This document shows, in pieces, positions 8,631-17,650 of a DNA stretch of 64,000 nucleotides (position 1 is the first letter of the stretch; each line of letters starts with the position of its first letter). Under the pieces are notes generated by a model. That model searched no databases. It was not told the DNA's origin and was given only the letters and a program-made list of their open reading frames with translations. The stretch comes from Spirosoma profusum (GTDB lineage: Bacteria; Bacteroidota; Bacteroidia; Cytophagales; Spirosomataceae), in assembly GCF_014699005.1 (NCBI RefSeq), contig NZ_JACWZY010000013.1, positions 1 to 64,000 on the forward strand, read 5' to 3'. A program made the translations under genes and the position numbers.

Positions 8631-9998
8631 ATGTCGGGTGAAGATATAATGTTTTGTTATCTGGGCGCTGTAGGCTCTATTGTCGTCATCAATGCCGTAC
8701 AGTGGGGGCTTTCCCGCAACCTGATTTATGCGCTGTTTACTTTACACATACTGCCTTCACTGATTAATGCGACTATATTCAGTTTAGAGCTGACAAAACT
8801 GGAACGTAGCCTAACGTACGACGTAACGCTGGCTGTTGCTCATATTTGCTACGTAGCGTTGGTTGATCGATTTTTTGACCTCAGGCAACGGATACCACGC
8901 CTGCACCAATGGTTTCGTAGTTTCCAGATACTGCTGGCGATTCAGATGCTGGTTGATATCGGGATAGATTTCTCCCAAACGAATCGCAATACGAATAGCC
9001 TCTTGTGGTTTGCAACAATTCTGACGGGTCTGTTTTTTGTAGGTATCTGTCTGATTAGCCTGTGGGTAGCTGCTCAACGCAAGGATATTGTTGGGCGCCT
9101 GTTTTTGATGGGGAGTTTCCTTATGTTTCTCGACGAAGCGCGGGCCGTTATTTCGTTTAGCGGATTACTGTGGGAAGCCCAGCCGGATTCTCCTACAGCA
9201 ATTAAAAACTGGTTGCTGATTCCTATGGAAATAGTTATTACCCTGGATTTACTGTGCTTTTCGTTGTGCTTTCTATTCTGGCAACGCCAACTGGCTGTTA
9301 AGCAGGCTATTGAACAGACGCGCGTTGAGGAGCAACTCGTTCACGAGCGCGGGCAACGGCATCGTGAAGCCCTGGAAGCAGAACTGGTTCATCAGCAATT
9401 AGAGCAGGAGAAAACAGACGTGCAGCTCCGGGCTTTGCAGGCGCAGGTCAATCCACACTTTTTGTTTAATAGCCTTAATTCACTTTCGGCGCTCATTGAG
9501 GATGACCCGCCCAGGGCCAGCCAATTCGTCGATGAACTTAGCGTAGTGTATCGATATTTATTAAAAGCCAATGACCAGCAACTAACAACATTGGCTAACG
9601 AATTAGCCTTCATTCAGGCGTATTATCATCTTTTGAAAACTCGGTATGGAACCGGTCTGACGTTGAATGTGGAAGTTGATACTGAGTTTCATCCATGTTT
9701 ATTACCACCTTTATCGCTGCAATTATTAGTAGAGAATGCCGTGAAACATAACGTAGTGTTACCCAGTCGTCCATTACTTGTCGATATTTATACCGATGCC
9801 GCCGGCCATCTGATTGTCCGGAATAACCTGCAACGCAAAAACACACGGACTATATCGAACGGAGTTGGGTTGACTGCTATTCTTCATCAGTATCATCAGC
9901 TTAAGCAGCCTCCCCCTGAAATCACAGAAGCAGAAGGTCAGTTCAGTATTCGCCTGCCACTTATAATACCAGCTACTGATAATGGTGTGCCTGTCTAA
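8631..9998 (+). CDS. LytS/YehU-type sensor histidine kinase (orphan)
   Basis: Membrane sensor kinase of 455 residues. About seven hydrophobic segments fill residues 10-225, followed by a coiled-coil linker (about 226-268). The His_kinase domain carries the phospho-accepting H276 in NPHFLFNSLNSL, and the ATPase part holds the N-box LVENAVKHNV. The final G-boxes are short and weak (GVGLTAI). Such kinases normally pair with a LytTR response regulator in the same operon; none follows here, as a terminator comes directly after the gene. The partner regulator must be encoded elsewhere. Confidence 0.88.
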   Translation: MSGEDIMFCYLGAVGSIVVINAVQWGLSRNLIYALFTLHILPSLINATIFSLELTKLERSLTYDVTLAVAHICYVALVDRFFDLRQRIPRLHQWFRSFQILLAIQMLVDIGIDFSQTNRNTNSLLWFATILTGLFFVGICLISLWVAAQRKDIVGRLFLMGSFLMFLDEARAVISFSGLLWEAQPDSPTAIKNWLLIPMEIVITLDLLCFSLCFLFWQRQLAVKQAIEQTRVEEQLVHERGQRHREALEAELVHQQLEQEKTDVQLRALQAQVNPHFLFNSLNSLSALIEDDPPRASQFVDELSVVYRYLLKANDQQLTTLANELAFIQAYYHLLKTRYGTGLTLNVEVDTEFHPCLLPPLSLQLLVENAVKHNVVLPSRPLLVDIYTDAAGHLIVRNNLQRKNTRTISNGVGLTAILHQYHQLKQPPPEITEAEGQFSIRLPLIIPATDNGVPV

Positions 9999-10003
9999 AC
10001 ATA

Positions 10004-10038
10004 AAAAATCCCCGTGGAAGCGTTCTACGGGGATTTTT
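10004..10038 (+). terminator. Terminator of the histidine kinase gene
   Basis: Arms 10004-10015 and 10027-10038 form a 12-bp perfect stem with A- and T-runs at the outer ends, starting 6 bp after the stop codon. Confidence 0.85.
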
Positions 10039-10143
10039 ATGCGTCCGGAGAAATAATTGAAAAAATTTCAGGAAGTTTAAAGTAATTCTCTGAGCAGGCC
10101 GTCATCCTCTTTGAACACGATTCAAAACGTAAAAACAAAGACA

Positions 10144-10467
10144 ATGAACAACACCCTGTTAAAATCAATTCTGGCCGGATTACTCATTGGAGCGGCCCTG
10201 TTTATTATGCCGTTCTTTCTGTTACGGTTCTTTATCTTCATTTTCATCATTGGCCTTTTATTCAGGCTCTTCGGTCGAGGGCGTCACCGCCGGGGCTGGG
10301 GGCGCGGTTGGGGATATGGCCCCGGTCCTATGCCCGCCTTTGCCGACCGAATCCGGCAGATGAGCGATGAAGAATACAATACGTTCAAACAACGCTTCTC
10401 GGGCAACTGCTACGGGTATGACGCACCGAAAGAAAATAAAGAAAACCAAACACCTGAAAACAAATAA
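10144..10467 (+). CDS. Small membrane protein, Arg/Gly-rich, near Hsp20
   Basis: A 107-residue protein counted from the ATG at 10144, chosen because it directly starts a hydrophobic signal-like stretch; an upstream ATG at 10111 would add 11 polar residues. Two adjoining membrane segments occupy about residues 6-44, followed by an Arg/Gly/Trp-rich patch and a tail with RQMSDEEYNTFKQRF. The tail resembles that of the membrane protein at 5342. No named family recognised. It begins a run of four co-directional short genes ending with a small heat-shock protein, which hints at an envelope or stress role. Confidence 0.65.
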   Translation: MNNTLLKSILAGLLIGAALFIMPFFLLRFFIFIFIIGLLFRLFGRGRHRRGWGRGWGYGPGPMPAFADRIRQMSDEEYNTFKQRFSGNCYGYDAPKENKENQTPENK

Positions 10468-10471
10468 AAGC

Positions 10472-10687
10472 ATGAGACAACGAATGAACCCTTGGGTAGT
10501 CGTACTGACGGCTGCCGTTACCTTCGGAAGCCTGATGGCTTTTGTTGGTCCCCGCGCATATGGTCACCGGTATTGGGGCCACCACGGATATTATCGCGGG
10601 TTTGACCGGGGCCACGGCTACGACGGCCGCTGCGACAACTGGCGCCACGAGAAAGGGCATTCTCGCCCTGATTCAGTAGACCTGTAA
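10472..10687 (+). CDS. Tiny His/Gly/Tyr-rich exported or membrane protein
   Basis: A 71-residue protein starting 4 bp after the preceding stop; the open frame extends further left but overlaps the neighbour there, so the ATG at 10472 is preferred. One hydrophobic segment lies at about 7-24. The rest is a periplasmic-type tail dense in His, Gly, Tyr and Arg (GHRYWGHHGYYRGFDRGHG), with one cysteine. The histidines could bind metal, but no family is recognised. Confidence 0.6.
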   Translation: MRQRMNPWVVVLTAAVTFGSLMAFVGPRAYGHRYWGHHGYYRGFDRGHGYDGRCDNWRHEKGHSRPDSVDL

Positions 10688-10694
10688 TTGAAGG

Positions 10695-10755
10695 ATGATA
10701 TATGAAGTATGATGTATAGAGCCGAGTCGAACATTATACTTCATACATCTTCAAA
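10695..10755. repeat. Imperfect inverted repeat upstream of hsp20
   Basis: Left arm around GATATATGAAGTATGATG and right arm around CATTATACTTCATACATC pair imperfectly. The arm words resemble those of the larger inverted repeat at 24689-24773, suggesting a dispersed family. It lies between the His-rich gene and hsp20 and could attenuate read-through. Confidence 0.5.
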
Positions 10756-10779
10756 ATTAACTTTTAATAAATACAACCT

Positions 10780-11202
10780 ATGTATAATCATGGCTATGCC
10801 GGGCATCGATTTGCCCGAGGACACCACCACGGTGCACATTTTTTCGATCGATTTACAGGAGCCACTTCATTCCGCCGACCCAAATACAATGTTCCTATCA
10901 ATATTATTGACCACGATACGTTTTTTGAGGTCCACGTTTATGCGCTTGGCTTCGATAAGGAGAACATTTCTGTTTCCGTTTCAGACGACGTATTAACCAT
11001 CAGCGGTACACGGAGCATCGACGAAACCCAAAAGCCGACATTTCTACGGCAGGAATACCCCATCAAATCGTTTGAAAGGGTGGTGCAACTGAACGACAAA
11101 GTCGACGTAGCAAACATCTCCGCCAAACAGGAAAACGGCGTACTGATTGTTACGTTGCCCAAAAAGTCCAGCGCACCCGGCGTGACGATTGAGGTAATGT
11201 AA
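10780..11202 (+). CDS. Hsp20/alpha-crystallin family small heat-shock protein
   Basis: ATP-independent chaperone that holds unfolding proteins. The alpha-crystallin domain covers about residues 38-135 (PINIIDHDTFFEVHVYALGFDKENISV ... NGVLIVTLPK region), with the usual GVL motif near the end. The 140-residue length is normal. The N-terminal arm is unusual in being rich in His and Arg (RFARGHHHGAHFF). It is preceded by two tiny membrane/His-rich genes in the same direction. Confidence 0.92.
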   Translation: MYNHGYAGHRFARGHHHGAHFFDRFTGATSFRRPKYNVPINIIDHDTFFEVHVYALGFDKENISVSVSDDVLTISGTRSIDETQKPTFLRQEYPIKSFERVVQLNDKVDVANISAKQENGVLIVTLPKKSSAPGVTIEVM

Positions 11203-11293
11203 TTTTTGTCATGCTGACGAAGGAAGCATCTTAAAACATCCGAATTTGAGAGTGAGGAAACCTTGAGATGCTTCCTTCATCAGCATGACAAAA
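11203..11293. repeat. Palindromic dispersed repeat, copy 1 (GTCATGCTGACGAAGGAAGC family)
   Basis: Arms at about 11204-11230 and 11267-11293 pair with only a few mismatches, enclosing a 36-nt loop. It lies between the convergent hsp20 and M1 peptidase genes and may terminate both. Related copies lie at 18119, 52166 and 56137, with a lone half at 28148. Confidence 0.85.
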
Positions 11294-11311
11294 ACGCTCG
11301 TCCGCGTTACG

Positions 11312-13183
11312 TTACTTCGCTTTCCAATTATTATTGCTCAAATCGGCATCCATAAAAATGCCCCCGTCCAGTTTAATCGACTGGACTTTTTTATTGGTAG
11401 CCAGTTTAATAACGGCCTGTTTCTGATTGGCTTGCCAGATGGCGGGCGTCTGGTGATACGTTTGTGTAGAGCCATCGGTGAACGTAGCGATAATATCGAC
11501 CGGTGCTACGTATCCGCCGATGTTCTGTAACGTAACAGTCGTTTGTGAACCGGATGCTGCTACGTTCTGAATACCGAAATCGATGTAATTATTGCTGAAA
11601 AACCAGTTGTTCCAAAACCAGTTAAGGTCTTTGCCCGACGCATCATTGAACGTGAAAAACATGTCCCAGGGCGTCGGATGTTTGCCTTTCCAGCGATTGA
11701 TGAACTCATGCAGCGATTTTTTAAATGCTACGTCGCCCAGCAACTCTTTGAGCGCCAGATAACCAATAGCTGCTTTGCCATACTCATTATTACCCATCGC
11801 TACGCCACTTAATACGTTGGTCGGTATAATGATGGGTAAATCCTGCTCGGCCGACGGGTCATTTGCCCAGGAATTGACCCGAAACTGTTTGAAATTCTGG
11901 GTAGCCTTCTCGTTACCCAAATCCGACTGACCAATCAGGTATTCGAAAGCGGTAGTCCAGCCTTCATCCATGAATCCGTAGCGGGTTTCATTGACACCCA
12001 TGTAGAACGGAAACCACGTATGAGCGATTTCGTGCTCGGCCACAAACCGCGAGAATTCCAGATCGGGTGTGCTGCTGTCGTTCACCATCATCGGATATTC
12101 CATGTCGGCGAAACCCTGCACCAGCATCGTCTTAGGGTAGGGGTAAGGCAATCCCGGCCAGTTATTCGAAAACCAGTTGAGGGAATGTCGCCCAAAACTC
12201 ACCATCTGGTGGAAATCGGCGGCATTGTCTTTAAAAGCTGCCTGTACACTCGCTCGTCGCCCTGTCGCCTTGTCGACCACTACGCTCGACGCATCCCAAA
12301 CGTACTGATTACTAATGCATAAGGCCATATCTGGAACGTAGTCGCCTTTCCAGCGCCACGTGTTCGAGGCTGACTGCGTCGTTACGTTCCGGGCTGCTAC
12401 GTCCTGCGCGGTTGCTACGTGAATCAACGAATCGGTTTTCATGGATTCGTCCAGCCGTTTGGCAAAAGTCGGTTGTAGAACTTCGCTGGCGTTCAGTAGG
12501 TTGCCTGTTGCCCAAACCAGGTAATCTTTGGGAACCGTTACGTTCAGCGTATAGTCGTTGAAGTCGTTGTAGAACTCCTGCGCTTCGGTGAAAGGCGTCT
12601 GATCCCAGCCGTAATAATCGTCGCGAACAGCTACGCGCGGGTAAAAGTAAGCCAGGAAAAAAGTCGTCGAATCTAACACGCCTTCGCGTCCACTCTCAAT
12701 TGATACGTCGTAATGCCAGTCGAACGTCAGTTTAACTGAATCGCGGGGCATGAGGGGCTTCGTCAATTGCATCCCGGCCAACGTACCGACGCCCTGATTT
12801 GGGAATTGACGTGTTACGTTGCTTTCGGTGTATTTATCAATATGCAGACCCGATGTCAAATAGTTTTCCGAAGCCTGACTCTGCCGTATCGCGCCCGGTT
12901 TGTGGCTGTTCATGAACAACTTGAACACCAGAAACTTCAACGTATCGGGGCTGTTGTTAATATAGGTAATTTGTTCCGTTCCGCGAATGGTACGGTTTGG
13001 CGGGGCAGCTGTGATGGAAATAGCGTATCGGGCTGTATTTTGCCAGTAATTCTTACCGGGCTTGCCATCCATCGAGCGCGTTCCTTTCTGATACGCTTTT
13101 TTGACATTTCGGGGCATGTACAGCGATTGCGCCTGTATCAGGCCTGCGGAGAGAAGTAGGTAAAGATAAATAAGTCTTTTCAT
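11312..13183 (-). CDS. Secreted M1 family zinc aminopeptidase
   Basis: Removes N-terminal residues from peptides outside the cytoplasm. A Sec signal covers residues 1-18 (ends IQAQS). The zinc site is HEIAH at 384-388 with the third ligand E407, 18 residues on (HExxH-x18-E). The substrate loop typical of the family, usually GAMEN, appears as GFADMEYPMMV some 45 residues before the zinc site. At 623 residues it is the short M1 form, lacking a long C-terminal helical domain. Stands alone on the minus strand. Confidence 0.93.
   Translation of the reverse strand: MKRLIYLYLLLSAGLIQAQSLYMPRNVKKAYQKGTRSMDGKPGKNYWQNTARYAISITAAPPNRTIRGTEQITYINNSPDTLKFLVFKLFMNSHKPGAIRQSQASENYLTSGLHIDKYTESNVTRQFPNQGVGTLAGMQLTKPLMPRDSVKLTFDWHYDVSIESGREGVLDSTTFFLAYFYPRVAVRDDYYGWDQTPFTEAQEFYNDFNDYTLNVTVPKDYLVWATGNLLNASEVLQPTFAKRLDESMKTDSLIHVATAQDVAARNVTTQSASNTWRWKGDYVPDMALCISNQYVWDASSVVVDKATGRRASVQAAFKDNAADFHQMVSFGRHSLNWFSNNWPGLPYPYPKTMLVQGFADMEYPMMVNDSSTPDLEFSRFVAEHEIAHTWFPFYMGVNETRYGFMDEGWTTAFEYLIGQSDLGNEKATQNFKQFRVNSWANDPSAEQDLPIIIPTNVLSGVAMGNNEYGKAAIGYLALKELLGDVAFKKSLHEFINRWKGKHPTPWDMFFTFNDASGKDLNWFWNNWFFSNNYIDFGIQNVAASGSQTTVTLQNIGGYVAPVDIIATFTDGSTQTYHQTPAIWQANQKQAVIKLATNKKVQSIKLDGGIFMDADLSNNNWKAK
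12298..12960. repeat. Dense cluster of ACGTA/TACGT pentamers
   Basis: By hand I count ten ACGTA or TACGT occurrences between 12241 and 13020 inside the M1 peptidase gene, against about 1.5 expected at equal base frequencies. This is one of the densest stretches of a motif scattered over the whole window. Confidence 0.75.
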
Positions 13184-13304
13184 GGCGGTATTTTGGCTGT
13201 CTTAGCATAGGTTTATACGAACAGCTAAACTACGCGAAAACCACGCTATGTGTTCGGCAGAATTGGATGAACGGTAAGCCGAGAAATCAGTAACTCTATA
13301 AACT

Positions 13305-14108
13305 ATGCGAGCGTTTTGGTTAACTATACTTGTTGCGGTAATCTATTCTACGACCTGTAGAACGCATTCTTTTGGGCAGAAGGCACAGGAAATCAAACGC
13401 TTTCAGCCGAAATTGGTGCAGCAGGGCGTGGCCGTTGACCAAACCTATTTCTACGTAGTGAACAACCACTCGCTGACGAAGCATACCAAAACCGACGGAA
13501 AACAGGTAGCCGCCTGGGAGGATACAACGGGGTTGCTGAAGCATATGAACAGCGGAGTTATTATCGGTCAGAAATTATACTGTACGCACTCCAATTACCC
13601 GAACGTACCGATGGCGAGTTCGATCGAAATTTTCGATACGGCGACGCTACGTCATATCGGTACCCACAGTTTCGGATTGTTCCCCGGTTCGGTCACCTGG
13701 GCCGATTTTTACAAAGGGTATTGGTGGGTCGCTTTCGCCAATTATTCAGACAAAGCGTCTGCCGAAGGACGCGATAACCGCTGGACTACATTGGTGAAGT
13801 TTAGCGAAAACTGGCAGCAACTCGAAGCTTGGACCTTTCCCGACAACGTATTGCAGGCATTTTCGCCCAAAAGCACTTCTGGCGGAACCTGGGGAACCGA
13901 CGGTCTGATTTATTGCACCGGCCACGACAAACCCGAACTATACGTATTGAAACTTCCCGAACGTGGTTCTACGTTGCAGTACGTCAAAACCATCCTAACC
14001 ATCAGCGAAGGGCAGGCCTTTGCCATCGACCGAAGCCGTAAAGACAAACTCGTGTTGTATGGTATTACCCGAAAGGATAATTACGTAGTTGTTTCAATTG
14101 TGGAGTAA
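13305..14108 (+). CDS. Secreted protein of propeller-like appearance, function unknown
   Basis: A 267-residue protein with an N-terminal signal (about 1-25, ending near HSFGQ). The rest consists of short beta-strand blocks with Trp/Tyr/Gly patterns, such as VDQTYFYVVNNHSLTKH, GTWGTDGLIYCTGHDKPELYVL and LVLYGITRKDNYVVVS, as in beta-propellers, but I recognise no defined family. It is divergent from the M1 peptidase and convergent with an oxidoreductase, with only 2 bp between the stops. Confidence 0.65.
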   Translation: MRAFWLTILVAVIYSTTCRTHSFGQKAQEIKRFQPKLVQQGVAVDQTYFYVVNNHSLTKHTKTDGKQVAAWEDTTGLLKHMNSGVIIGQKLYCTHSNYPNVPMASSIEIFDTATLRHIGTHSFGLFPGSVTWADFYKGYWWVAFANYSDKASAEGRDNRWTTLVKFSENWQQLEAWTFPDNVLQAFSPKSTSGGTWGTDGLIYCTGHDKPELYVLKLPERGSTLQYVKTILTISEGQAFAIDRSRKDKLVLYGITRKDNYVVVSIVE

Positions 14109-14110
14109 AA

Positions 14111-14770
14111 TCACCCCTTCCCTACCTCAACAATGTCTTTTACTTCAAGAATGTGTTTAGGCGCACCTTTGGTCGCTACGTTAATCATAGCCTGTCCGAC
14201 TTCTGCTAACGTACAGAAACCACTTGGAAACAGGGCCCGGCCAATCGGATAGAGCCAACCGATGTATTTGTAGGCACTAAGCACGTTTTTCTGGCCAGGT
14301 GTGGCTTTCATAAAGCCCGGCCTGAACATGTAGGCATTTTTGAAGAGCCGCATGAGGGCATTTTCGGTGGCTCCTTTCACCCGCGCCCAGGCCACACGAC
14401 CTTGTTCGGTGCTGTCAGTGCCGCTGCCTGATACGTAGCAGAATGTGAGGTCTGGGTTATTTTTGGCCAGTAGATTGGCCATGTGCAGCGTAAGATCATA
14501 GGTCATGCGTTTGTACTCATCCTTGCTCATCCCGACCGACGATACGCCCAGACAAAAAAAGCAGGCATTGTAACCCTTGAGCTGATCTTCAATTGGGGTC
14601 AAATCGAAGAAATCGGTATGAATGATTTCGCGAACTTTCGGGTGCGATACGCCCGTTGGTTTTCGATTAATAAGCAGAATTTCGGCGACATCGGGATGTG
14701 ACAGACATTCGAGCATCACGCCTTCACCCACCATACCCGTAGCTCCGGTAATTATTACGTTTATGTTCAT
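14111..14770 (-). CDS. NAD(P)H-binding oxidoreductase of the atypical SDR/epimerase type
   Basis: A 219-residue cytoplasmic protein with an N-terminal Rossmann motif GATGMVGEG (about 9-17). The active-site-like YVSGSGTDST block around 114-123 is not a classical YxxxK. The ATG at 14770 is chosen because the Rossmann strand starts right after it; the frame extends 21 residues upstream without domain support. Likely acts on a small carbonyl or nucleotide-linked compound; substrate unknown. Confidence 0.78.
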   Translation of the reverse strand: MNINVIITGATGMVGEGVMLECLSHPDVAEILLINRKPTGVSHPKVREIIHTDFFDLTPIEDQLKGYNACFFCLGVSSVGMSKDEYKRMTYDLTLHMANLLAKNNPDLTFCYVSGSGTDSTEQGRVAWARVKGATENALMRLFKNAYMFRPGFMKATPGQKNVLSAYKYIGWLYPIGRALFPSGFCTLAEVGQAMINVATKGAPKHILEVKDIVEVGKG

Positions 14771-14882
14771 GCCATTGAAAAGTGCAAACCCCTGTAGTTT
14801 GTTGGGTGAATTAGATAAATTTACGTGAGCCAAGTTAGCCTATTCTATAGATTATTGCCATCCCTTTAATCCTTTTTAAACT

Positions 14883-16256
14883 ATGCGAATCCTCATTGTA
14901 ACCTTATTTCTCGCTCTGTTCCTTGCTCCATGCACCCTGCTAATAGCGCAGGAATTAACCAGCAATCAACAACGCGAAATCGTGTTTAGGTCGGTTAATG
15001 TTATCCCGATGGATAGAGAGCGTGTGATTGAAAACCAGACGGTTGTCGTTAAAAATGGACGTATCACGGCATTGGGTAACGAGGGTAGCGTCAAGTTTGG
15101 AAAAGACGCGCTGGTCGTGGATGCCAAAGGCAAATATCTGACGCCGGGCTGGGCTGAAATTCACGCCCACGTACCGCCCATCGACGACATTGAGCCGATG
15201 AAAGAAGTGCTGCTTTTATATCTGGCAAACGGCATCACCACCATCCGGGGAATGTTGGGACATCCCAAACACCTGGAGCTACGTAGCAAAATTAACAGTG
15301 GCGAAATACTCGGACCACATTTCTACGCTACTGGCCCCTCATTCAGCGGGCAAACGGTGAAAACGGCTGAACGTGGTGCCGAGATGGTACGTGAACAGAA
15401 AGCAGCCGGATACGATTTCCTGAAACTACACCCCGGATTGACGAAAGAAACCTTTCCAGCCATTGCCAAAACTGCCCATGAGGTCGGAATTCCATTTGTG
15501 GGACACGTATCATTTAATGTGGGCGTTTGGCGGGCTATCGACGCTGATTATTCGTCGATTGACCATTTAGATGGCTTTATTGAAGCTATTACGCCGGGTT
15601 CCGATACGTTGGTGGAGCGCGAAACGGGCCAGTTCGGTGCCTGGATCGGGTATCGGGCCGACCCCTCCCGCATTCCGAAACTGGTGAATGGCCTTCGCGA
15701 GCATAAAATTCGAGTGGTGCCCACGCAGGCGCTGGCCGAACGATGGCTGTCGCCGATGCCCGCCGAAACCTACACGAAAGCGCCGGAGATGAAATACATG
15801 AAAGCCTCTGATATTCAGAACTGGACCAACGCGAAAAATAACTACACCAATAATCCGCAATTCTCGAAAGACCACGCCCAAAAGCTGATCGAGATTCGTC
15901 GGAAGTTGATTCTGGAATGCCAGAAAAATGGCGTTGAGTTGCTGCTGGGCTCCGATGCGCCACAGGTTTTCAACGTACCGGGCTTTTCGATTCATCACGA
16001 AATGAAATACATGGTCGATGCTGGCCTGACGCCTTACGAAACCTTACGTACGGGTACAGTCAACGTAGCATCTTATTTTAATAAGCCGGATTGGGGCACC
16101 ATCAAAACCGGCAACGTATCGGATTTAGTCCTGTTGAGCGGCAATCCCCTGAAAGACATTAGCCAGACACGTAACATTGAAGGCGTGATGATGGGCACAA
16201 ACTGGCTCTCAAAAGAATATATTCAGGCTACGCTTAAAAAATTGGAGAAACAGTAA
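14883..16256 (+). CDS. Secreted amidohydrolase family metal-dependent hydrolase
   Basis: A TIM-barrel hydrolase of 457 residues with a signal peptide (1-22, ending LLIAQ), so probably periplasmic. Metal ligands are H94 and H96 in the HAH motif after GWAEI, further histidines in GHVSFN and DHLDGF, and D358 in GSDAP. A lysine in FLKLHPGL sits where the bridging carboxylated lysine is often found. The arrangement resembles imidazolonepropionase-like or prolidase-like amidohydrolases. It probably cleaves an amide or peptide bond; substrate not inferable. Confidence 0.87.
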   Translation: MRILIVTLFLALFLAPCTLLIAQELTSNQQREIVFRSVNVIPMDRERVIENQTVVVKNGRITALGNEGSVKFGKDALVVDAKGKYLTPGWAEIHAHVPPIDDIEPMKEVLLLYLANGITTIRGMLGHPKHLELRSKINSGEILGPHFYATGPSFSGQTVKTAERGAEMVREQKAAGYDFLKLHPGLTKETFPAIAKTAHEVGIPFVGHVSFNVGVWRAIDADYSSIDHLDGFIEAITPGSDTLVERETGQFGAWIGYRADPSRIPKLVNGLREHKIRVVPTQALAERWLSPMPAETYTKAPEMKYMKASDIQNWTNAKNNYTNNPQFSKDHAQKLIEIRRKLILECQKNGVELLLGSDAPQVFNVPGFSIHHEMKYMVDAGLTPYETLRTGTVNVASYFNKPDWGTIKTGNVSDLVLLSGNPLKDISQTRNIEGVMMGTNWLSKEYIQATLKKLEKQ

Positions 16257-16413
16257 TTCAATACGTTGATAATTAGAAGGCTATGCTAAAATTAAGGAAA
16301 TATATGACTGTTGCTTAAGTGTGAAAAAATAAGAAAAATCCAATTATTGCCATTTTGGTGGAACAATCGTTTACTGCCGAACGTATCTATGATACTACCA
16401 TCACATTGTATTC

Positions 16414-17649
16414 ATGACGCGTCGACAGTATTTTGTCGTTATCCTGATTTTAGGAACGCTTTCCACCATCAGCCCTTTCTCGATAGATATGTATCTGCCG
16501 GGATTTCCGGCTATTGCTAAAGATCTGCACACGACCATTGATCAGGTGCAGCTTTCCCTAACGGCTTATCTAATAGGTATTTCCGTAAGCCAATTGATCT
16601 ATGGGCCATTGCTGGACCGCTTCGGTCGAAAAATACCGTTGTATGTTGGCCTGCTCATTTACGTAGTGGCTTCGGTCGGATGCGCCTTTTCGTCATCCAT
16701 CGAAATGTTGATCGGTATGCGTCTTTTGCAGGCACTTGGCGGCTGCGTTGGGCTGGTAGCAGCTCAGGCGCTGGTACGTGACCTGTTTCCTGTCAATCAG
16801 ATTGCGCAGGTTCTTTCGCTATTAATTCTGGTAGTGGCGGTTTCTCCAATGATCGCCCCAACGGTTGGTGGCTATGCTACGCTTGCTTTTGGCTGGCACT
16901 CGATGTTCATTATTCTGGCCGCTATAACCGCGCTGATTATGGTGGGAATCTACGTAGCATTGCCCGATGGGAAACAGCCGGATGCCACGCTGTCACTACG
17001 TCCGAGGGCTGTATTAGGGAGCTTTTTCACCGTCATTAAACAGCCGCAATTTCTGACCTATTCGCTGGTTGGCGGTTTTGCTACGTCGGCCCCATTTGCC
17101 TATCTGGCTGGTTCGTCAGACGTTTTTATGAATCTCTACCACGTTAGCGCTCAGGAGTATGGTTGGATTTTCGCTTTTCTGTCCATCGCCGTAATTGCAC
17201 CTACGCAATTGAATCGTTTTCTCCTGAAACGATTCACCAGCGAACAAATTATTTTCACTACGTTAGCGTATCAATCCGTAGTAGGGTTGCTGATGGTGGT
17301 GGGCACCTGGGCAGGCTGGTTTGGAGTGTATGGCCTGATTACCATGCTGTTCCTGTTCCTCTGTGGACAGGGAATTACGGGTCCTAATGCGTCGGCGCTG
17401 TCACTGGCACCGTTCGCACGTCATGCGGGCAGTGCGGCTGCGTTGATGGGAAGCTTCCGGATGGGTTTTGGGGCTTGCGTGTCGGCGGGTGTGAGCATCT
17501 TTCACAACAATACATCGATGCCGATGGTAGGCGTCATGACGGGTTGTGTCTTTCTGGCTTTATTCATTCTCCTTGTTAGTCAACGGGTTATAACGTATCA
17601 GCGGGCACATAAATCTATTGACGAACCAATGGCGGAAGTGGCCTTGTGA
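16414..17649 (+). CDS. Bcr/CflA family multidrug efflux MFS transporter
   Basis: A 12-helix proton-driven exporter of the inner membrane (411 residues). Family marks are the N-terminal SPFSIDMYLPGFPAIA segment (about 20-35), MFS motif A as GPLLDRFGRK (about 63-72) and the RLLQALGGCVG helix (about 104-114), all typical of bicyclomycin/chloramphenicol resistance (DHA1) transporters. Single gene; its stop lies one base from the end of the convergent gene at 17651. Confidence 0.9.
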   Translation: MTRRQYFVVILILGTLSTISPFSIDMYLPGFPAIAKDLHTTIDQVQLSLTAYLIGISVSQLIYGPLLDRFGRKIPLYVGLLIYVVASVGCAFSSSIEMLIGMRLLQALGGCVGLVAAQALVRDLFPVNQIAQVLSLLILVVAVSPMIAPTVGGYATLAFGWHSMFIILAAITALIMVGIYVALPDGKQPDATLSLRPRAVLGSFFTVIKQPQFLTYSLVGGFATSAPFAYLAGSSDVFMNLYHVSAQEYGWIFAFLSIAVIAPTQLNRFLLKRFTSEQIIFTTLAYQSVVGLLMVVGTWAGWFGVYGLITMLFLFLCGQGITGPNASALSLAPFARHAGSAAALMGSFRMGFGACVSAGVSIFHNNTSMPMVGVMTGCVFLALFILLVSQRVITYQRAHKSIDEPMAEVAL

Positions 17650-17650
17650 G

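Noticed and set aside
10709-10996. An open frame overlapping the start of hsp20
   Set aside because: It is out of frame with the well-conserved Hsp20 domain and has no recognisable product.
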